64,000 nt of DNA from Ruminococcus flavefaciens. GTDB lineage: Bacteria; Bacillota; Clostridia; Oscillospirales; Ruminococcaceae. How positions within the stretch are numbered: the stretch's first letter is position 1; each line of letters starts with the position of its first letter. The notes under the pieces were generated by a model, which ran no database searches, was not told the origin of the DNA, and worked only from the letters and a program-made list of their open reading frames with translations. Of this stretch, positions 37,121 to 47,247 are shown in pieces. A program made the position numbers and the translations under genes. The stretch lies in the NCBI GenBank assembly GCA_015067005.1, contig SVNH01000002.1:1-64000 (forward strand). Reading direction: 5' to 3'.

Positions 37121-39145
37121 ATGTCTAAGAATAAAGAAGCCAATAACGGAAAGCCGTTTGAGATACCGCGCCCTGTTTTCCCGAAGAGAGCAGTCATCAC
37201 AGGCGGTATGCCCTACGGCAACAAGGAACTCCACTTCGGTCACGTCGGCGGTATGTTCGTTTTCGCTGACACTTTCGCAAGATTCATGCGCGACCGAATC
37301 GGCAAGGACAACGTCATCTTCGTAGGCGGTACTGACTGCTACGGATCACCTATCGCTGAGGGCTGGCGCGTAAAGGTCGAGAAGGGCGAATTCGAGGGCT
37401 CACTTGAAGACTTCGTTCAGCGCAACCACGATAAACAGCAGGCTACTCTCGATGCTTACGGCATCTCCCCGAATCTCTTCGCTGCATCAGGTCTCGGACG
37501 CTCTAAGGAGATACACGCTGAGGTCACTGACTGGTTCATCCGCTCACTTTACAATAAAGGTCAGCTAAATAAGATCACCACAATGCAGTTCTACGACGAG
37601 AAAGCCGGTATGTTCCTCAATGGCAGACAGGTCATCGGAAAGTGTCCTGTCGAGGGCTGCACCTCTGAAAAGGGCTATGCTGACGAATGCGACCTCGGTC
37701 ACCAGTATATGCCAGAGAACCTCATAAATCCTGTAAGTACCCTCACCGGTGAAACTCCTTCCATGAAGCCGGTAACTAACTGGTACTTCAAGCTGCGCGA
37801 TTACGAACAGCTCATGAAGGATTGGGTGGAGGAACTCAAAAAGCGCAAGGACATCCGTCCGGTCGTATGGAAAACTATCGACGAATTCCTCAAGCCGCCG
37901 GTGATCTACGTCAAGCGCGAATTTGAGGAGAAATACAAAGAGCTCGCAGCGTCAATGCCGGCTCATGAATACCTTGAAGAGCCTAAGAAGCCTTCATTCA
38001 CTATACAGTTCACAGCTCTCTCCGACTGCGATAAAGCCTGCCGCATACTCACTGAGAACGGCATCCGCTACCGTACCGGTAAGACACTTGTTCCGTTCCG
38101 TCTCACCGGAAACATCGAATGGGGAGTACCCGCACCTGTTATGGATGGCGAGGAAGGTCTTACAGTCTGGGTATGGCCGGAATCCCTCTGGGCTCCGATC
38201 TCATTCACTCAGACCTACCTTGAAAAGATCGGCGCTGACCGCGAGGACTGGAAGAAATACTGGTGCAGTACCGATTCTACCGTTTATCAGTTCATCGGTC
38301 AGGACAACATCTACTTCTACGGCATCGCTGAACCTGCTATGTGGATGGCTCAGCAGGAAGCCTCCGAAAAGACCGCTTCCCCGGCTGACGGTGAACTCCA
38401 GATGCCTGTCATCGTGGCTAACCACCACATACTCTTCCTCGACAAGAAAGCTTCAAGCTCAGGCGCAGTAAAGCCGCCTATGGCTGATGATCTCCTCAAT
38501 CACTATACTCCTGAGCAGCTTCGTATGCACTGGCTCGGTCTCGGTCTCGGACAGCGCTCGGTAAGCTTCATGCCTAAGCCATACAATCCCGATGCAAAGC
38601 CCGAAGATGCCGATCCGGTAGTTAAGGACGGTCTGCTTCTTTCCAACGTTTACAACCGCATGATACGTACCGCTTTCTACACTACTCAGAAGGAACTCGA
38701 CGGCATTATGCCCGATAACGCTCCCGAAGAGCAGTTCGTTGCCGATGCCAAAAAGGCTGTGCTTGAATACGAAAGACATATGTCGAAGTTCTCGTTCCAC
38801 CAGTGTACTTATGTCCTCGACAGCTACATCCGCAACGGAAGCAAGTACATGGCTAAGGCTCTTAACGGCGAATATGAGGACAAGGAACAGCTCAGACAGT
38901 CTCTCGCAAATCTCTTCTATATCATCCGTATCACCGGTGTGCTTCTTCACCCTATGGCTCCTTTCGGTACTGAAAAGCTGAGGGATTACTTGCAGGTTGA
39001 CGAGCGTATCTGGTCGTGGGACACTATCCTCGAACCGCTTACTTACTTCACCGGCACTTCACATAAGCTGAAATTCCTCCCTCCGAGAACCGACTTCTTC
39101 ACAAGACATGAAAGCCAGTTCGCAGCCGAGGATAAGGAAAATTAA
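37121..39145 (+). CDS. Methionyl-tRNA synthetase-like class I tRNA ligase with altered KMSKS loop
   Basis: The 674-residue protein has the MetRS layout: MPYGNKELHFGHVGG (HIGH motif near residue 37), GGTDCYGSPIAE, a zinc-knuckle region (CPVEGCTSEKGYADECDLGHQYMP), PVTNWYF, NIEWGVPAP and a helical anticodon-binding domain. The KMSKS position reads KKASSSG (near residue 443), lacking the second lysine. I recall this variant from a clostridial side branch annotated only as class I tRNA ligase, so it may be a family trait rather than a local mutation. Whether it is the cell's only MetRS cannot be judged from this window. Confidence 0.82.
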   Translation: MSKNKEANNGKPFEIPRPVFPKRAVITGGMPYGNKELHFGHVGGMFVFADTFARFMRDRIGKDNVIFVGGTDCYGSPIAEGWRVKVEKGEFEGSLEDFVQRNHDKQQATLDAYGISPNLFAASGLGRSKEIHAEVTDWFIRSLYNKGQLNKITTMQFYDEKAGMFLNGRQVIGKCPVEGCTSEKGYADECDLGHQYMPENLINPVSTLTGETPSMKPVTNWYFKLRDYEQLMKDWVEELKKRKDIRPVVWKTIDEFLKPPVIYVKREFEEKYKELAASMPAHEYLEEPKKPSFTIQFTALSDCDKACRILTENGIRYRTGKTLVPFRLTGNIEWGVPAPVMDGEEGLTVWVWPESLWAPISFTQTYLEKIGADREDWKKYWCSTDSTVYQFIGQDNIYFYGIAEPAMWMAQQEASEKTASPADGELQMPVIVANHHILFLDKKASSSGAVKPPMADDLLNHYTPEQLRMHWLGLGLGQRSVSFMPKPYNPDAKPEDADPVVKDGLLLSNVYNRMIRTAFYTTQKELDGIMPDNAPEEQFVADAKKAVLEYERHMSKFSFHQCTYVLDSYIRNGSKYMAKALNGEYEDKEQLRQSLANLFYIIRITGVLLHPMAPFGTEKLRDYLQVDERIWSWDTILEPLTYFTGTSHKLKFLPPRTDFFTRHESQFAAEDKEN

Positions 39146-39165
39146 CCTTAACTATATATAAGTTT

Positions 39166-39198
39166 TGCCCCGAAGCGTTCAAAATCCGCTTCGGGGCA
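39166..39198 (+). terminator. Terminator of the gltX operon
   Basis: A 12-bp stem, tgccccgaagcg (39166-39177) with cgcttcggggca (39187-39198), is followed by ttgtgtt, 20 nt after the gene end. Confidence 0.8.
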
Positions 39199-39267
39199 TT
39201 GTGTTATCAAAATCAGGAAGTATTTTTTCGCAGCGATGTATCCTGTTTTAAACTGACCGCAAGCACC

Positions 39268-40785
39268 TCAGACCGGGAGCTCTGTCTTGATCCCAGCCGG
39301 GAAAGAGCCTATTCTGCCGAAAAGGTACTGCTGCATCAGGACTATATCCGCTGTTGTTATCTCGCTATCAGCATTCAGGTCGCACAACCCCTTAGGTATC
39401 ATGCGTGAGGGCTTCTCTGCAAAGCATACGCGCTTCAGCAGACACAGGTCATAGACATTTATCCTGCCGTCCTTATTGAGGTCACCGATATAAGCGGTCT
39501 CGTACTTCACAGGCGGCTGTTTTTTGGGGTACACGTTATTGAAAACATCGAGAGAGCTCAGAGGGTGTCCGCTGAAATCGAAAAGTGCCTGATTATCGAA
39601 GGATGAACCGCCGGTCTCTGTGGCGTTCTTATCATATCCGGAAGCGTAAGCGGTAGCCCAGCCGGAGCCGTATTTTTCCCAGTTTTCACGCTGCTTCTGC
39701 TGAGATACATTGTATTCGCCTATCCATGCAGGCTCCCAGTAGAAAACTCCGAGACCTTTTTCCCCGACATCCGCCACTGCCTGAAATACGTCCGTGAGCG
39801 CCTTCGTCTGACCTTCAACGGAAATGTCGTAGTTAAGGTCTACTCCCTTAGAATAGCTTGATATAGTGTTGCCGAAGCCGTCGCCGTCCTCGTTTGTGTA
39901 AGGATAGGCGGTCTCAGCGACCATGACATACTTATTATAAGTGTTGGCGATGTTTTTCAGAACGCTGGTCATATTCTCCGTTGTACCGTGCCAGTAGGGG
40001 TAATATGAGGTCGCAAAGACATCGTAATCAAGCTTGCATTCGTTCATTACCTTAGCGTACCAGAGGTAGTGATCGGCGTTGGAGGGATTGGCGAAATGAT
40101 GAGCGATGAGGATATTCCGGTCGTAATCGCGGATAGCTTTATTCGCGCTCGCAAAGAGGTCGCAGATCTTGTACATATCCTTTTCGCCGCAGAAGAAGCA
40201 GCTTGTCTCGTTTCCTACCTGCACCATACCGATGTTGCCGCCGGCTTCGTCGATGACCTTTACTACCCATGTAGTCCACTTGTAGATCTCGCCCTTGAGG
40301 ACTTCGTGGCTGTGCTGAGCCCAGTATTTCGGACGTGTCTGCTTTTCCGGATCAGCCCAGAAATCGGAATAATGGATGTCCACGAGCATTTTCATACCGT
40401 ACTTTGAAGCGCGCCGTGCGATCTCAGCGGCAGTGTCAAGGTCAGTATTTCCGCCGCCGTAGCTATGACCGCTGCCGTCATTTGGCTCGTTCCAGATACG
40501 CACTCTGATGTAGTTCACGCCGTGATCGTGCAGGATCTTGAATATGTCCTCTTCTCTGCCGCGGTCGTCATAGAATCTCACCCCGGACTTCTCGACTGAA
40601 ATTATCGAGGAAACGTCAACGCCGCGTATCGGCTCGCCGCCGTTCACAGACTCCGGAAAGTTCACGAATGTGACCGCACCTGCCTCTGCGGAAGCGGTCT
40701 TTTTCTCAGCCGCACCGAATGATGCGTTAAATATCAGTGCCGCGCTCAGCAAAACTGATGCCGCACGGATAAAAAATTTCTTCAT
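39268..40785 (-). CDS. Secreted GH53 endo-beta-1,4-galactanase with dockerin
   Basis: Order over 505 residues: signal peptide (1 to about 25), GH53 catalytic domain (about 45-395) and a type I dockerin (about 430-500, GDLNKDGRINVYD and CDLNADSEITTAD). Catalytic residues can be placed: acid/base Glu in VQVGNETS (about 191) and nucleophile Glu in VMVAETAYPY (about 287). The N-terminal RGVDVSSI and HYSDFWADP are GH53 hallmarks. It hydrolyses beta-1,4-galactan side chains of pectin, releasing galacto-oligosaccharides. It is monocistronic. The lactose/galactose genes in the left island could use its products. Confidence 0.94.
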   Translation of the reverse strand: MKKFFIRAASVLLSAALIFNASFGAAEKKTASAEAGAVTFVNFPESVNGGEPIRGVDVSSIISVEKSGVRFYDDRGREEDIFKILHDHGVNYIRVRIWNEPNDGSGHSYGGGNTDLDTAAEIARRASKYGMKMLVDIHYSDFWADPEKQTRPKYWAQHSHEVLKGEIYKWTTWVVKVIDEAGGNIGMVQVGNETSCFFCGEKDMYKICDLFASANKAIRDYDRNILIAHHFANPSNADHYLWYAKVMNECKLDYDVFATSYYPYWHGTTENMTSVLKNIANTYNKYVMVAETAYPYTNEDGDGFGNTISSYSKGVDLNYDISVEGQTKALTDVFQAVADVGEKGLGVFYWEPAWIGEYNVSQQKQRENWEKYGSGWATAYASGYDKNATETGGSSFDNQALFDFSGHPLSSLDVFNNVYPKKQPPVKYETAYIGDLNKDGRINVYDLCLLKRVCFAEKPSRMIPKGLCDLNADSEITTADIVLMQQYLFGRIGSFPAGIKTELPV

Positions 40786-40851
40786 AATATCACCTTTTTC
40801 CGCTGTATACAGCCAATTATCAGGCTTGTATCCAAGCTTGCATCTGTTTTA

Positions 40852-40880
40852 ATTATACCAGTTGACAGGATAAGTGTCAA
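40852..40880 (-). promoter_or_regulatory. Promoter of the galactanase gene
   Basis: On the minus strand TTGACA (40880-40875), 17 nt, TATAAT (40857-40852). Confidence 0.82.
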
Positions 40881-40939
40881 TAGAATTGTGAACAGAATTG
40901 AAATTGCAACATTTTATGCGGTATTTCCGCAAAAAACTA

Positions 40940-40968
40940 TTGACAAATCATGAATTGTGAGATATAAT
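40940..40968 (+). promoter_or_regulatory. Promoter of the sodium:solute symporter gene
   Basis: TTGACA (40940-40945), 17 nt, TATAAT (40963-40968), a consensus promoter divergent from the galactanase promoter. Confidence 0.88.
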
Positions 40969-41042
40969 AGGAAACAGTTACTTTATTAATTTAAAGCTTT
41001 ACAGATTCATCACTGTAAGCTATCAGAAACGGAGAGATAATG

Positions 41043-42641
41043 ATGAACGCAAAAGCAGCAACTTTTGTCATCCTTGCCATTTACATCGTTATAATGGTCG
41101 GGATAGGTTTTTACACTTCAAGAAAAACAAAATCCACCGAGGACTTCATGCTCGGCGGAAGAAGCGTAGGCTCATGGCTTACGGCATTTTCATACGGCAC
41201 CACTTACTTCTCGGCAGTTGTTTTCATCGGCTATGCCGGACAGTTCGGCTGGATGTACGGTGTGTCAGCAGCATGGGTAGGCATCGGAAATGCCATAATC
41301 GGAAGTCTTATCCCGTTCTTCCTCATAGGAAAGCGTACCAGACTTATGTCCAATCATTTCGGCGCAAAGACTATGCCGGAATTCTTTGAGCACCGCTTCG
41401 ATTCAAAGGCACTCAAAACCGTTTCCGCAGCGATAGTCTTCATATTCCTCATACCTTACACAGCTTCTGTTTACAATGGTCTTTCACGTCTTTTCGGAAT
41501 GGTATTCGATCTCGGAAAGCACGGCGGTCTCGTTATAATAATCGCTATGGCTATCCTTTCCGCCGCTTACGTTACTCTCGGCGGCTACAAGGCAACTGCC
41601 CTCAATGATTTCTTCCAGGGAATCATCATGCTGATCGGTATTTCGACTGTTGTGATACTCACTGTCAAGGAAAAGAACGGTCTTTCAGCTTGTATCGACG
41701 CTCTCAACGACATCAAGGACGACAAAGGAAATACCGGAACTCTCGGCTCATTGTTCGGTCCTGATCCGCTGAACCTCCTCGGAGTTGTTATCCTTACTTC
41801 TCTCGGTACATGGGGACTTCCTCAGATGGTACAGAAGTTCTACGCTATCAAAAATGAGGACGCTATCAAGAAGGGAGCTATCATCTCGACCTTCTTTGCA
41901 CTGGTAGTTGCAGGCGGCTCTTACTTCATGGGCGGCTTTGTACGTCTTTACTGTACAGCCAAGGAAGGCGACGGCACCGGCAGAACATTCATCGAAAAAG
42001 GCTCAAACGGCAAGATAATCTACGATAAAATGGTTCCGGCTCTCCTCGACACTGCTATGCCTAACATCCTCATCGGACTTATCGTTGTACTCGTGCTCTC
42101 AGCTTCGCTCTCAACACTTTCCTCACTCGTTCTCACTTCAAGCTCAACTCTTACAAACGACCTCATCAAGCCGCACGTAAAGAACTTCGATGATAAGAAG
42201 CAGATGTTCGTTATGCGAATCTTCATCGGTATCTTCCTCATCATTTCAGTCCTCATAGCAAGCCACAAGAATGCCTCTATCTCCACACTTATGTCCTACT
42301 CATGGGGCGCACTTTCAGGCGCTTTCCTCGGACCTTTCCTCTATGGTCTTTTCATGAAGAAGGCTACTAAGGCTGCCTGCTGGGCAAGCTTTATCACTGG
42401 TGTCGGCATCAGCGTTGTACACATGGTACTTTTCAGTCTTGGCATCGACCTCTTCTCAGACGTTAAGAGCAATGTTATCGACCTCGACTGCAAGCTCAAT
42501 CTGCTCTCACCTATCAACGCCGGCGCATTCTCAATGCTCGTTTCACTCGCTATCGTGCCGATAGTAAGTGCCTTCACAAAGGCTCCTGACGAGAAGATAG
42601 TAAACGATGCGTTCAGCAGCTTGGAGACTTCAAAGAAATAA
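41043..42641 (+). CDS. Sodium:solute symporter (SSS family)
   Basis: This 532-residue protein has about 13 membrane segments. SSS family features include STEDFMLGGRSVGSWLTAFSYGTTYFSAVVFIGYAGQ near the N-terminus and GGYKATALNDFFQG in the middle. It imports a solute, such as a sugar, amino acid or proline, driven by the sodium gradient. Substrate prediction is not reliable here. Two ATG codons lie in tandem; the second (41043) has the better spacing to GGAGAG. Promoter and terminator make it a single-gene unit. Confidence 0.92.
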   Translation: MNAKAATFVILAIYIVIMVGIGFYTSRKTKSTEDFMLGGRSVGSWLTAFSYGTTYFSAVVFIGYAGQFGWMYGVSAAWVGIGNAIIGSLIPFFLIGKRTRLMSNHFGAKTMPEFFEHRFDSKALKTVSAAIVFIFLIPYTASVYNGLSRLFGMVFDLGKHGGLVIIIAMAILSAAYVTLGGYKATALNDFFQGIIMLIGISTVVILTVKEKNGLSACIDALNDIKDDKGNTGTLGSLFGPDPLNLLGVVILTSLGTWGLPQMVQKFYAIKNEDAIKKGAIISTFFALVVAGGSYFMGGFVRLYCTAKEGDGTGRTFIEKGSNGKIIYDKMVPALLDTAMPNILIGLIVVLVLSASLSTLSSLVLTSSSTLTNDLIKPHVKNFDDKKQMFVMRIFIGIFLIISVLIASHKNASISTLMSYSWGALSGAFLGPFLYGLFMKKATKAACWASFITGVGISVVHMVLFSLGIDLFSDVKSNVIDLDCKLNLLSPINAGAFSMLVSLAIVPIVSAFTKAPDEKIVNDAFSSLETSKK

Positions 42642-42648
42642 TTACACC

Positions 42649-42685
42649 GCCGCAGTCTGGCATACCGCCATGCTGCGGCTTTTTT
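42649..42685 (+). terminator. Terminator of the symporter gene
   Basis: gccgcag (42649-42655) pairs with ctgcggc (42673-42679), with an inner tggcat/ccgcca arm, followed by six T. Confidence 0.8.
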
Positions 42686-42724
42686 CATCCGAAAATATAT
42701 TGATGAGAATATTTTTCTTAAACC

Positions 42725-42753
42725 TTGCATTTTTATGACGATTGTGGTAAAAT
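42725..42753 (+). promoter_or_regulatory. Promoter of the fhs operon
   Basis: TTGCAT (42725-42730), 17 nt, TAAAAT (42748-42753), followed by CGGAGG and the ATG at 42788. Confidence 0.7.
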
Positions 42754-42787
42754 AGTAATATATTACAATTATGCGGAGGTATTTCAT

Positions 42788-44467
42788 ATGTTATCTGATA
42801 TTGAGATAGCCCAGAATGCGAAAATGAAAAAAATATCCGAGATCGCTGCCGGTCTTGGTATCGACGAAGAAGACCTTGAGCCATACGGTCACTATAAGGC
42901 TAAGCTCTCCGAGAAGCTTTACTCAAAGCTTGCTTTCAGAGAGGATGGTAAACTCATCCTTGTTACCGCTGTCAATCCTACTCCTGCCGGAGAGGGCAAG
43001 ACAACTGTCAGCGTAGGTCTTGCAGAAGCTATGGGCAAGATTGGTAAGAATGCCGTTCTTGCACTCCGTGAGCCTTCCCTCGGACCTGTATTCGGTATCA
43101 AGGGCGGTGCTGCCGGCGGCGGTTACGCTCAGGTAGTCCCCATGGAGGACATCAATCTCCATTTCACAGGTGATATGCACGCTATAACAGCTGCCAACAA
43201 CCTTCTCTGCGCTATGATCGACAATCATCTCCAGCAGGGAAATGAACTCCGCATAGACCAGCGCAGGATAATGTTCAAGCGCTGTCTCGATATGAACGAC
43301 CGTGCCCTCAGAAACGTCATCGTAGGTCTTGGCGGCAAGGCTAACGGTGTTCCGCGTGAGGACGGCTTCAATATCACTGTTGCCTCAGAGATAATGGCTA
43401 TACTCTGCCTTGCAACAGACATCGCTGATCTCAAGAAGCGTATCGGCAATATCCTTGTAGCATATGATCTCAGCGGAGATCCTGTTTTTGCACGTCAGAT
43501 AGGTGCCTGCGGCGCTATGACCGCTCTCCTCAAGGACGCTCTCAAGCCGAATCTTGTACAGACACTCGAAAACAATCCGGCTTTCATCCACGGCGGTCCG
43601 TTCGCAAATATCGCTCACGGCTGCAACTCCATACGCGCTACAAAGCTCGCACTCAAGCTCGGAGACTACTGTATCACTGAGGCTGGCTTCGGCTCTGACC
43701 TCGGCGCTGAGAAGTTCTTCGACATCAAATGCCGTTACGGCGGTCTGACGCCTTCATGTGTTGTCCTCGTTGCTACTATCAGAGCCCTGAAATACAACGG
43801 CGGCGTTAAGAAGGACGACCTCGCAAATGAAAATATGTGGGCACTCGAAAAGGGTATCGCAAACCTTCAGACTCACATCGAAAATATGCATAAATACCAT
43901 GTTCCTGTTGTTGTTGCGATAAACCGCTTCGGGACCGATACCGATGCTGAAATAGATTTTGTACGTGATTTCTGCGCTAAAATGGGCGTTGAGGTCTCAA
44001 TGTGCGAGGTATTCGCAAAGGGCGGCGAAGGCGGTAAAGACCTCGCTGAAAAGGTATGCGAGACTATCAGATTCTGCTCGGAAAGCGGCTCTGAGTTCAA
44101 GCCTCTTTACAGCACGGCGCTCTCTATCAAGGAGAAGGTCCAGACTATCGCTAAGGAGATATACCGCGCTGACGGTGTTACATTTACCGCTCAGGCTGAA
44201 AAAGCTATCAAGGAGATCGAAGGCATTGGTTTCCGCGATCTTCCGGTATGTATCGCCAAAACTCAGTATTCACTTTCTGATAATCCGGCTCTCCTCGGTA
44301 AACCTAAGAACTTCAATATCACTGTCCGCGATGCAAGACTTTCTTCCGGTGCGGGATTCGTTGTCATCTATACAGGCGACATCCTCACTATGCCCGGACT
44401 TCCGAAGAATCCTGCCGCTTATAACATCGACTGCGATAACAGCGGCAATATAACAGGTCTTTTCTGA
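42788..44467 (+). CDS. fhs: Formate--tetrahydrofolate ligase
   Basis: This 559-residue cytoplasmic enzyme makes 10-formyl-tetrahydrofolate from formate, ATP and tetrahydrofolate, supplying one-carbon units for purines and formyl-Met-tRNA. Family motifs include the phosphate-binding loop TPAGEGKTT (about residue 64), [24 protein letters not shown] and [15 protein letters not shown]. The length is that of typical bacterial Fhs. The ATG at 42788 follows GCGGAGG at proper distance; the longer frame reads into the promoter. It heads an operon with tsaE, tsaB, rpiB, an acetyltransferase and upp. Confidence 0.97.
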   Translation: MLSDIEIAQNAKMKKISEIAAGLGIDEEDLEPYGHYKAKLSEKLYSKLAFREDGKLILVTAVNPTPAGEGKTTVSVGLAEAMGKIGKNAVLALREPSLGPVFGIKGGAAGGGYAQVVPMEDINLHFTGDMHAITAANNLLCAMIDNHLQQGNELRIDQRRIMFKRCLDMNDRALRNVIVGLGGKANGVPREDGFNITVASEIMAILCLATDIADLKKRIGNILVAYDLSGDPVFARQIGACGAMTALLKDALKPNLVQTLENNPAFIHGGPFANIAHGCNSIRATKLALKLGDYCITEAGFGSDLGAEKFFDIKCRYGGLTPSCVVLVATIRALKYNGGVKKDDLANENMWALEKGIANLQTHIENMHKYHVPVVVAINRFGTDTDAEIDFVRDFCAKMGVEVSMCEVFAKGGEGGKDLAEKVCETIRFCSESGSEFKPLYSTALSIKEKVQTIAKEIYRADGVTFTAQAEKAIKEIEGIGFRDLPVCIAKTQYSLSDNPALLGKPKNFNITVRDARLSSGAGFVVIYTGDILTMPGLPKNPAAYNIDCDNSGNITGLF

Positions 44468-44468
44468 T

Positions 44469-44915
44469 ATGATAAAACTCAAAACTCACTCACGCAGTGA
44501 AACTGTCGCTGAGGGTAAAAGATTCGGAGAGGCTCTAAGGCGCGGCGACATCATCGCCTTCCGCGGAGGTCTCGGTGCAGGCAAAACCGCCTTCACTTCC
44601 GGACTTGTCCTCGGCGCAGGACTTCATAAAGCAGAGGTAAGCTCCCCTACCTTCGCTATCGTAAATGAATACAGGGGAGATGATATTACTGTCTACCATT
44701 TCGATATGTACAGGATCGTCAGTGAGGAAGGTCTCGAATCTACCGGCTTCTTCGACTACGATTTTGAGGATAACATCGCTGTTATCGAATGGTCGGAGAA
44801 TATCGCGGAGTTCCTGCCGAAAAATACCATTTTCGTAACGATCAGTGTTACAGGTGAGAACGACAGGGAAATAATTATAGAAGGCGGTGGAAGATATGCT
44901 GCTTATTGGGATTGA
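44469..44915 (+). CDS. tsaE: tRNA threonylcarbamoyladenosine biosynthesis ATPase TsaE
   Basis: TsaE is the small P-loop ATPase needed, with TsaB, TsaC and TsaD, to place t6A at position 37 of ANN-decoding tRNAs. The Walker A motif GGLGAGKTAF is at residues 33-42, followed by VSSPTFAIVNEY and YHFDMYRI, both typical of the family. Length (148) is normal. It starts one base after the fhs stop, and its own ribosome site is weak, which suggests coupled translation. Its end overlaps the start of tsaB. Confidence 0.95.
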   Translation: MIKLKTHSRSETVAEGKRFGEALRRGDIIAFRGGLGAGKTAFTSGLVLGAGLHKAEVSSPTFAIVNEYRGDDITVYHFDMYRIVSEEGLESTGFFDYDFEDNIAVIEWSENIAEFLPKNTIFVTISVTGENDREIIIEGGGRYAAYWD

Positions 44916-45582
44916 TACTTCCGGAAAAACTGCTTCTGCTGCACTTTTCGACACTGAGACCGAGACTTTCCTCGCGCAGAGTTCTCTCTATACGCAGAAA
45001 ACTCATTCGCAGGTCATCATGCCTATGGTAAAGGACATCATAGCTCAGTCCGGACACAAGATAACCGACCTCGGTGCGATAGCAGTCGCAAACGGTCCGG
45101 GAAGCTATACAGGCCTCAGGATAGGCGTTGCTGCCGTGAAGGCTCTGTCTTTTGGACTTGACGTTAAATGCTGCGGGGTTTCCACTCTTATGGGGCTTGC
45201 CTGCAATAACATCGCTCATAAAGGTATTATCTGCTCGGTCATGAAAGCAAGGGGCGATCTGGTCTACACCTGCACCTATAACAGCGACGGCTATGCTGTT
45301 GAGCAGATCTCTCCGGAACAGATAATCTCACGCGATGAGCTTGCGGAAACCCTCGCTTTGCAGGGGAAGGAAGTCCTTCTGTGCGGCGACGGCGCTGCGG
45401 ATTTCTTCAATGATTACCGCTCACCGATGCTCATGATAGCTCCGCCGCAGAGCCGTTTGCAGAATGCCTGCGGAATATGTCTTGCAGGGGCTTCATTGAA
45501 GCTTATCGAGCCGGACGAACTGGAAGTCTCATATTTACAGAAGGTCAAGGCTGAAAAAGACCTTGAAGATAAAAACAAATAA
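44896..45582 (+). CDS. tsaB: tRNA threonylcarbamoyladenosine biosynthesis protein TsaB
   Basis: TsaB is the ASKHA-fold partner that forms a heterodimer with TsaD for t6A synthesis. The N-terminal LLIGIDTSGKTASAALF and the block GPGSYTGLRIGVAAVKAL are characteristic. At about 228 residues it has normal length. I chose ATG 44896; the in-frame GTG at 44887 is a possible start. It overlaps tsaE by about 20 bases, the common tsaE-tsaB arrangement. tsaD is not in the window. Confidence 0.94.
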   Translation: MLLIGIDTSGKTASAALFDTETETFLAQSSLYTQKTHSQVIMPMVKDIIAQSGHKITDLGAIAVANGPGSYTGLRIGVAAVKALSFGLDVKCCGVSTLMGLACNNIAHKGIICSVMKARGDLVYTCTYNSDGYAVEQISPEQIISRDELAETLALQGKEVLLCGDGAADFFNDYRSPMLMIAPPQSRLQNACGICLAGASLKLIEPDELEVSYLQKVKAEKDLEDKNK

Positions 45583-45605
45583 TCTTATTGATTGGAGTAA
45601 TTGAA

Positions 45606-46040
45606 ATGATAGCAATAGGATGCGATCATGCAGGAGTTGAAATGAAAAAGGCTGTAATTGCAGCCCTCGAAGAAAAAGGCTATGAGCTGCTCGATCTCGG
45701 TACTGACGGCGAGCCCTGCGACTACCCTGTCATTGCTGAAAAGGTCTGTGAGGAAGTCCTCGGAGACAAGTGCGATAAGGGTATCCTTATCTGCGGCACG
45801 GGTATCGGTATGTCGATCGCTGCAAACAAGATCAAGGGCATAAGAGCGGCTCTCTGCTCGGATTCGTTTTCAACTAAGTTCACACGTCTGCACAACGATT
45901 CTAATGTAATGTGCATGGGCGCAAGGGTTCTCGGAAACGGTCTCGCCTGCGAACTCGCTGAGATATTCGTAACGACAGGCTTTGAAGGCGGACGTCATCA
46001 GCGCCGCATCGACCTCATTTCCGCCCTCGAAGATGCCTGA
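45606..46040 (+). CDS. rpiB: Ribose-5-phosphate isomerase B
   Basis: RpiB interconverts ribose-5-phosphate and ribulose-5-phosphate in the pentose phosphate pathway. The 144-residue product carries the RpiB/LacAB motifs IAIGCDHAGVEMK, DLGTDGEPCDYP, GILICGTGIGMSIAANK and the catalytic Cys within it. The ATG at 45606 follows TTGGAG. The start was moved inward from an upstream ATG that lacks an SD. It lies in the one-carbon/t6A operon, and upp downstream shares the phosphoribosyl theme. Confidence 0.95.
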   Translation: MIAIGCDHAGVEMKKAVIAALEEKGYELLDLGTDGEPCDYPVIAEKVCEEVLGDKCDKGILICGTGIGMSIAANKIKGIRAALCSDSFSTKFTRLHNDSNVMCMGARVLGNGLACELAEIFVTTGFEGGRHQRRIDLISALEDA

Positions 46041-46575
46041 TAACAGAGCATTTGAAACTGAACGCCTGATATGCAGACCTTTTCTGCTCTCAGATGCTGA
46101 CGATATGCTCAGGAACTGGGCTTCCGATCCGGATATTCAGACAGAATACGGCGAACCGGTCTACTCTGACATCACGCAGGTCACAGGACTGCTCAATGAG
46201 TACACGCAGGGTACGAAGTCGCATTACCGCTGGGCGATAATCGAAAAATCGAGCGGCGAAAATATAGGTCAGATAGCATTCTGCAAGGTCTGGGACGACT
46301 GTCTCACGGCAGAGATAGAATACTGCATCGGTAAACGCTTCTGGGGAAAAGGCTATGCCGGTGAAGCGCTGTCTGCACTTATCCGCTATACTTTTGAGAA
46401 TACCGCCTTTGAGCGCCTTGAAGCCTATCACAGGGCTGAAAATACAAAGTCGGGGCGTGTGCTTGAAAAATCATCAATGCATAAAACTGATATTGTACAA
46501 AGATTCGTCCGGGAGGGCATTTCCCCCGAAGGCGAGGTCTGCTACTGTATCAATAAATATGAATCCAATATATGA
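46033..46575 (+). CDS. GNAT-family N-acetyltransferase (RimJ/RimL-like)
   Basis: This 180-residue GNAT protein starts [17 protein letters not shown], the usual opening of the RimJ/RimL subgroup. The acetyl-CoA binding segment is [19 protein letters not shown] (near residues 95-115), followed by [18 protein letters not shown]. It may acetylate a ribosomal protein N-terminus or another amine; the target is unknown. The ATG at 46033 overlaps the end of rpiB by 8 bases. Confidence 0.85.
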   Translation: MPDNRAFETERLICRPFLLSDADDMLRNWASDPDIQTEYGEPVYSDITQVTGLLNEYTQGTKSHYRWAIIEKSSGENIGQIAFCKVWDDCLTAEIEYCIGKRFWGKGYAGEALSALIRYTFENTAFERLEAYHRAENTKSGRVLEKSSMHKTDIVQRFVREGISPEGEVCYCINKYESNI

Positions 46576-46589
46576 AAGGAACGATATAT

Positions 46590-47219
46590 ATGGCAAATCT
46601 TCACATAATCGACCATCCGCTGGTCCAGCACAAGATCACACTTTTAAGAGACAAAAACACCGGTACTAAGGAATTCCGCGAACTCGTATCCGAGATAGCT
46701 ATGTTCATCTGCTATGAGGCTACAAGAGACCTTCCGCTCAAGGAGATCGAAATGGAAACTCCGCTTGCAGTTGCAAAGGCTAAGATAATCTCAGGCAGAA
46801 AGCTTGCGTTCATTCCGATACTCCGTGCAGGGCTTGGCATGATCGACGGCGTTACAACTCTCGTACCGGCTGCAAAGATCGGTCACATCGGTATTTTCCG
46901 CGATCCGGATACACATATCCCGATAAAGTATTATTCAAAAATGCCTGAGGACATCGCTGAGCGTGACGCTATCATCGTTGATCCTATGCTCGCAACCGGT
47001 AATTCTGCTGTTGCTGCTATTACCGAGCTCAAGAGCCTCGGCGTAAAGAATATCAAGTTCATGTGCATTATCTGCTCACCTGAGGGCGTTGAGGCTATCA
47101 CCTCCACACACCCGGACGTTGAGATATACGCCGGCGTTATGGATCAGGGTCTTAACGAGGATAAGTACATAGTTCCGGGCGTTGGCGATGCCGGCGACCG
47201 TATCTTCGGTACAAAGTAA
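46590..47219 (+). CDS. upp: Uracil phosphoribosyltransferase
   Basis: Upp salvages uracil, joining it to PRPP to give UMP. The 209-residue length is exactly typical. Motifs include [17 protein letters not shown] near the start, [11 protein letters not shown], the PRPP loop [11 protein letters not shown] (about residues 130-140) and [13 protein letters not shown] at the C-terminus. I chose ATG 46590, which has AAAGGA about 10 nt upstream. It is the last gene of the fhs operon, followed by tandem hairpins. Confidence 0.97.
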   Translation: MANLHIIDHPLVQHKITLLRDKNTGTKEFRELVSEIAMFICYEATRDLPLKEIEMETPLAVAKAKIISGRKLAFIPILRAGLGMIDGVTTLVPAAKIGHIGIFRDPDTHIPIKYYSKMPEDIAERDAIIVDPMLATGNSAVAAITELKSLGVKNIKFMCIICSPEGVEAITSTHPDVEIYAGVMDQGLNEDKYIVPGVGDAGDRIFGTK

Positions 47220-47247
47220 GTTACGTGAGAAATATCACAGCATTATC

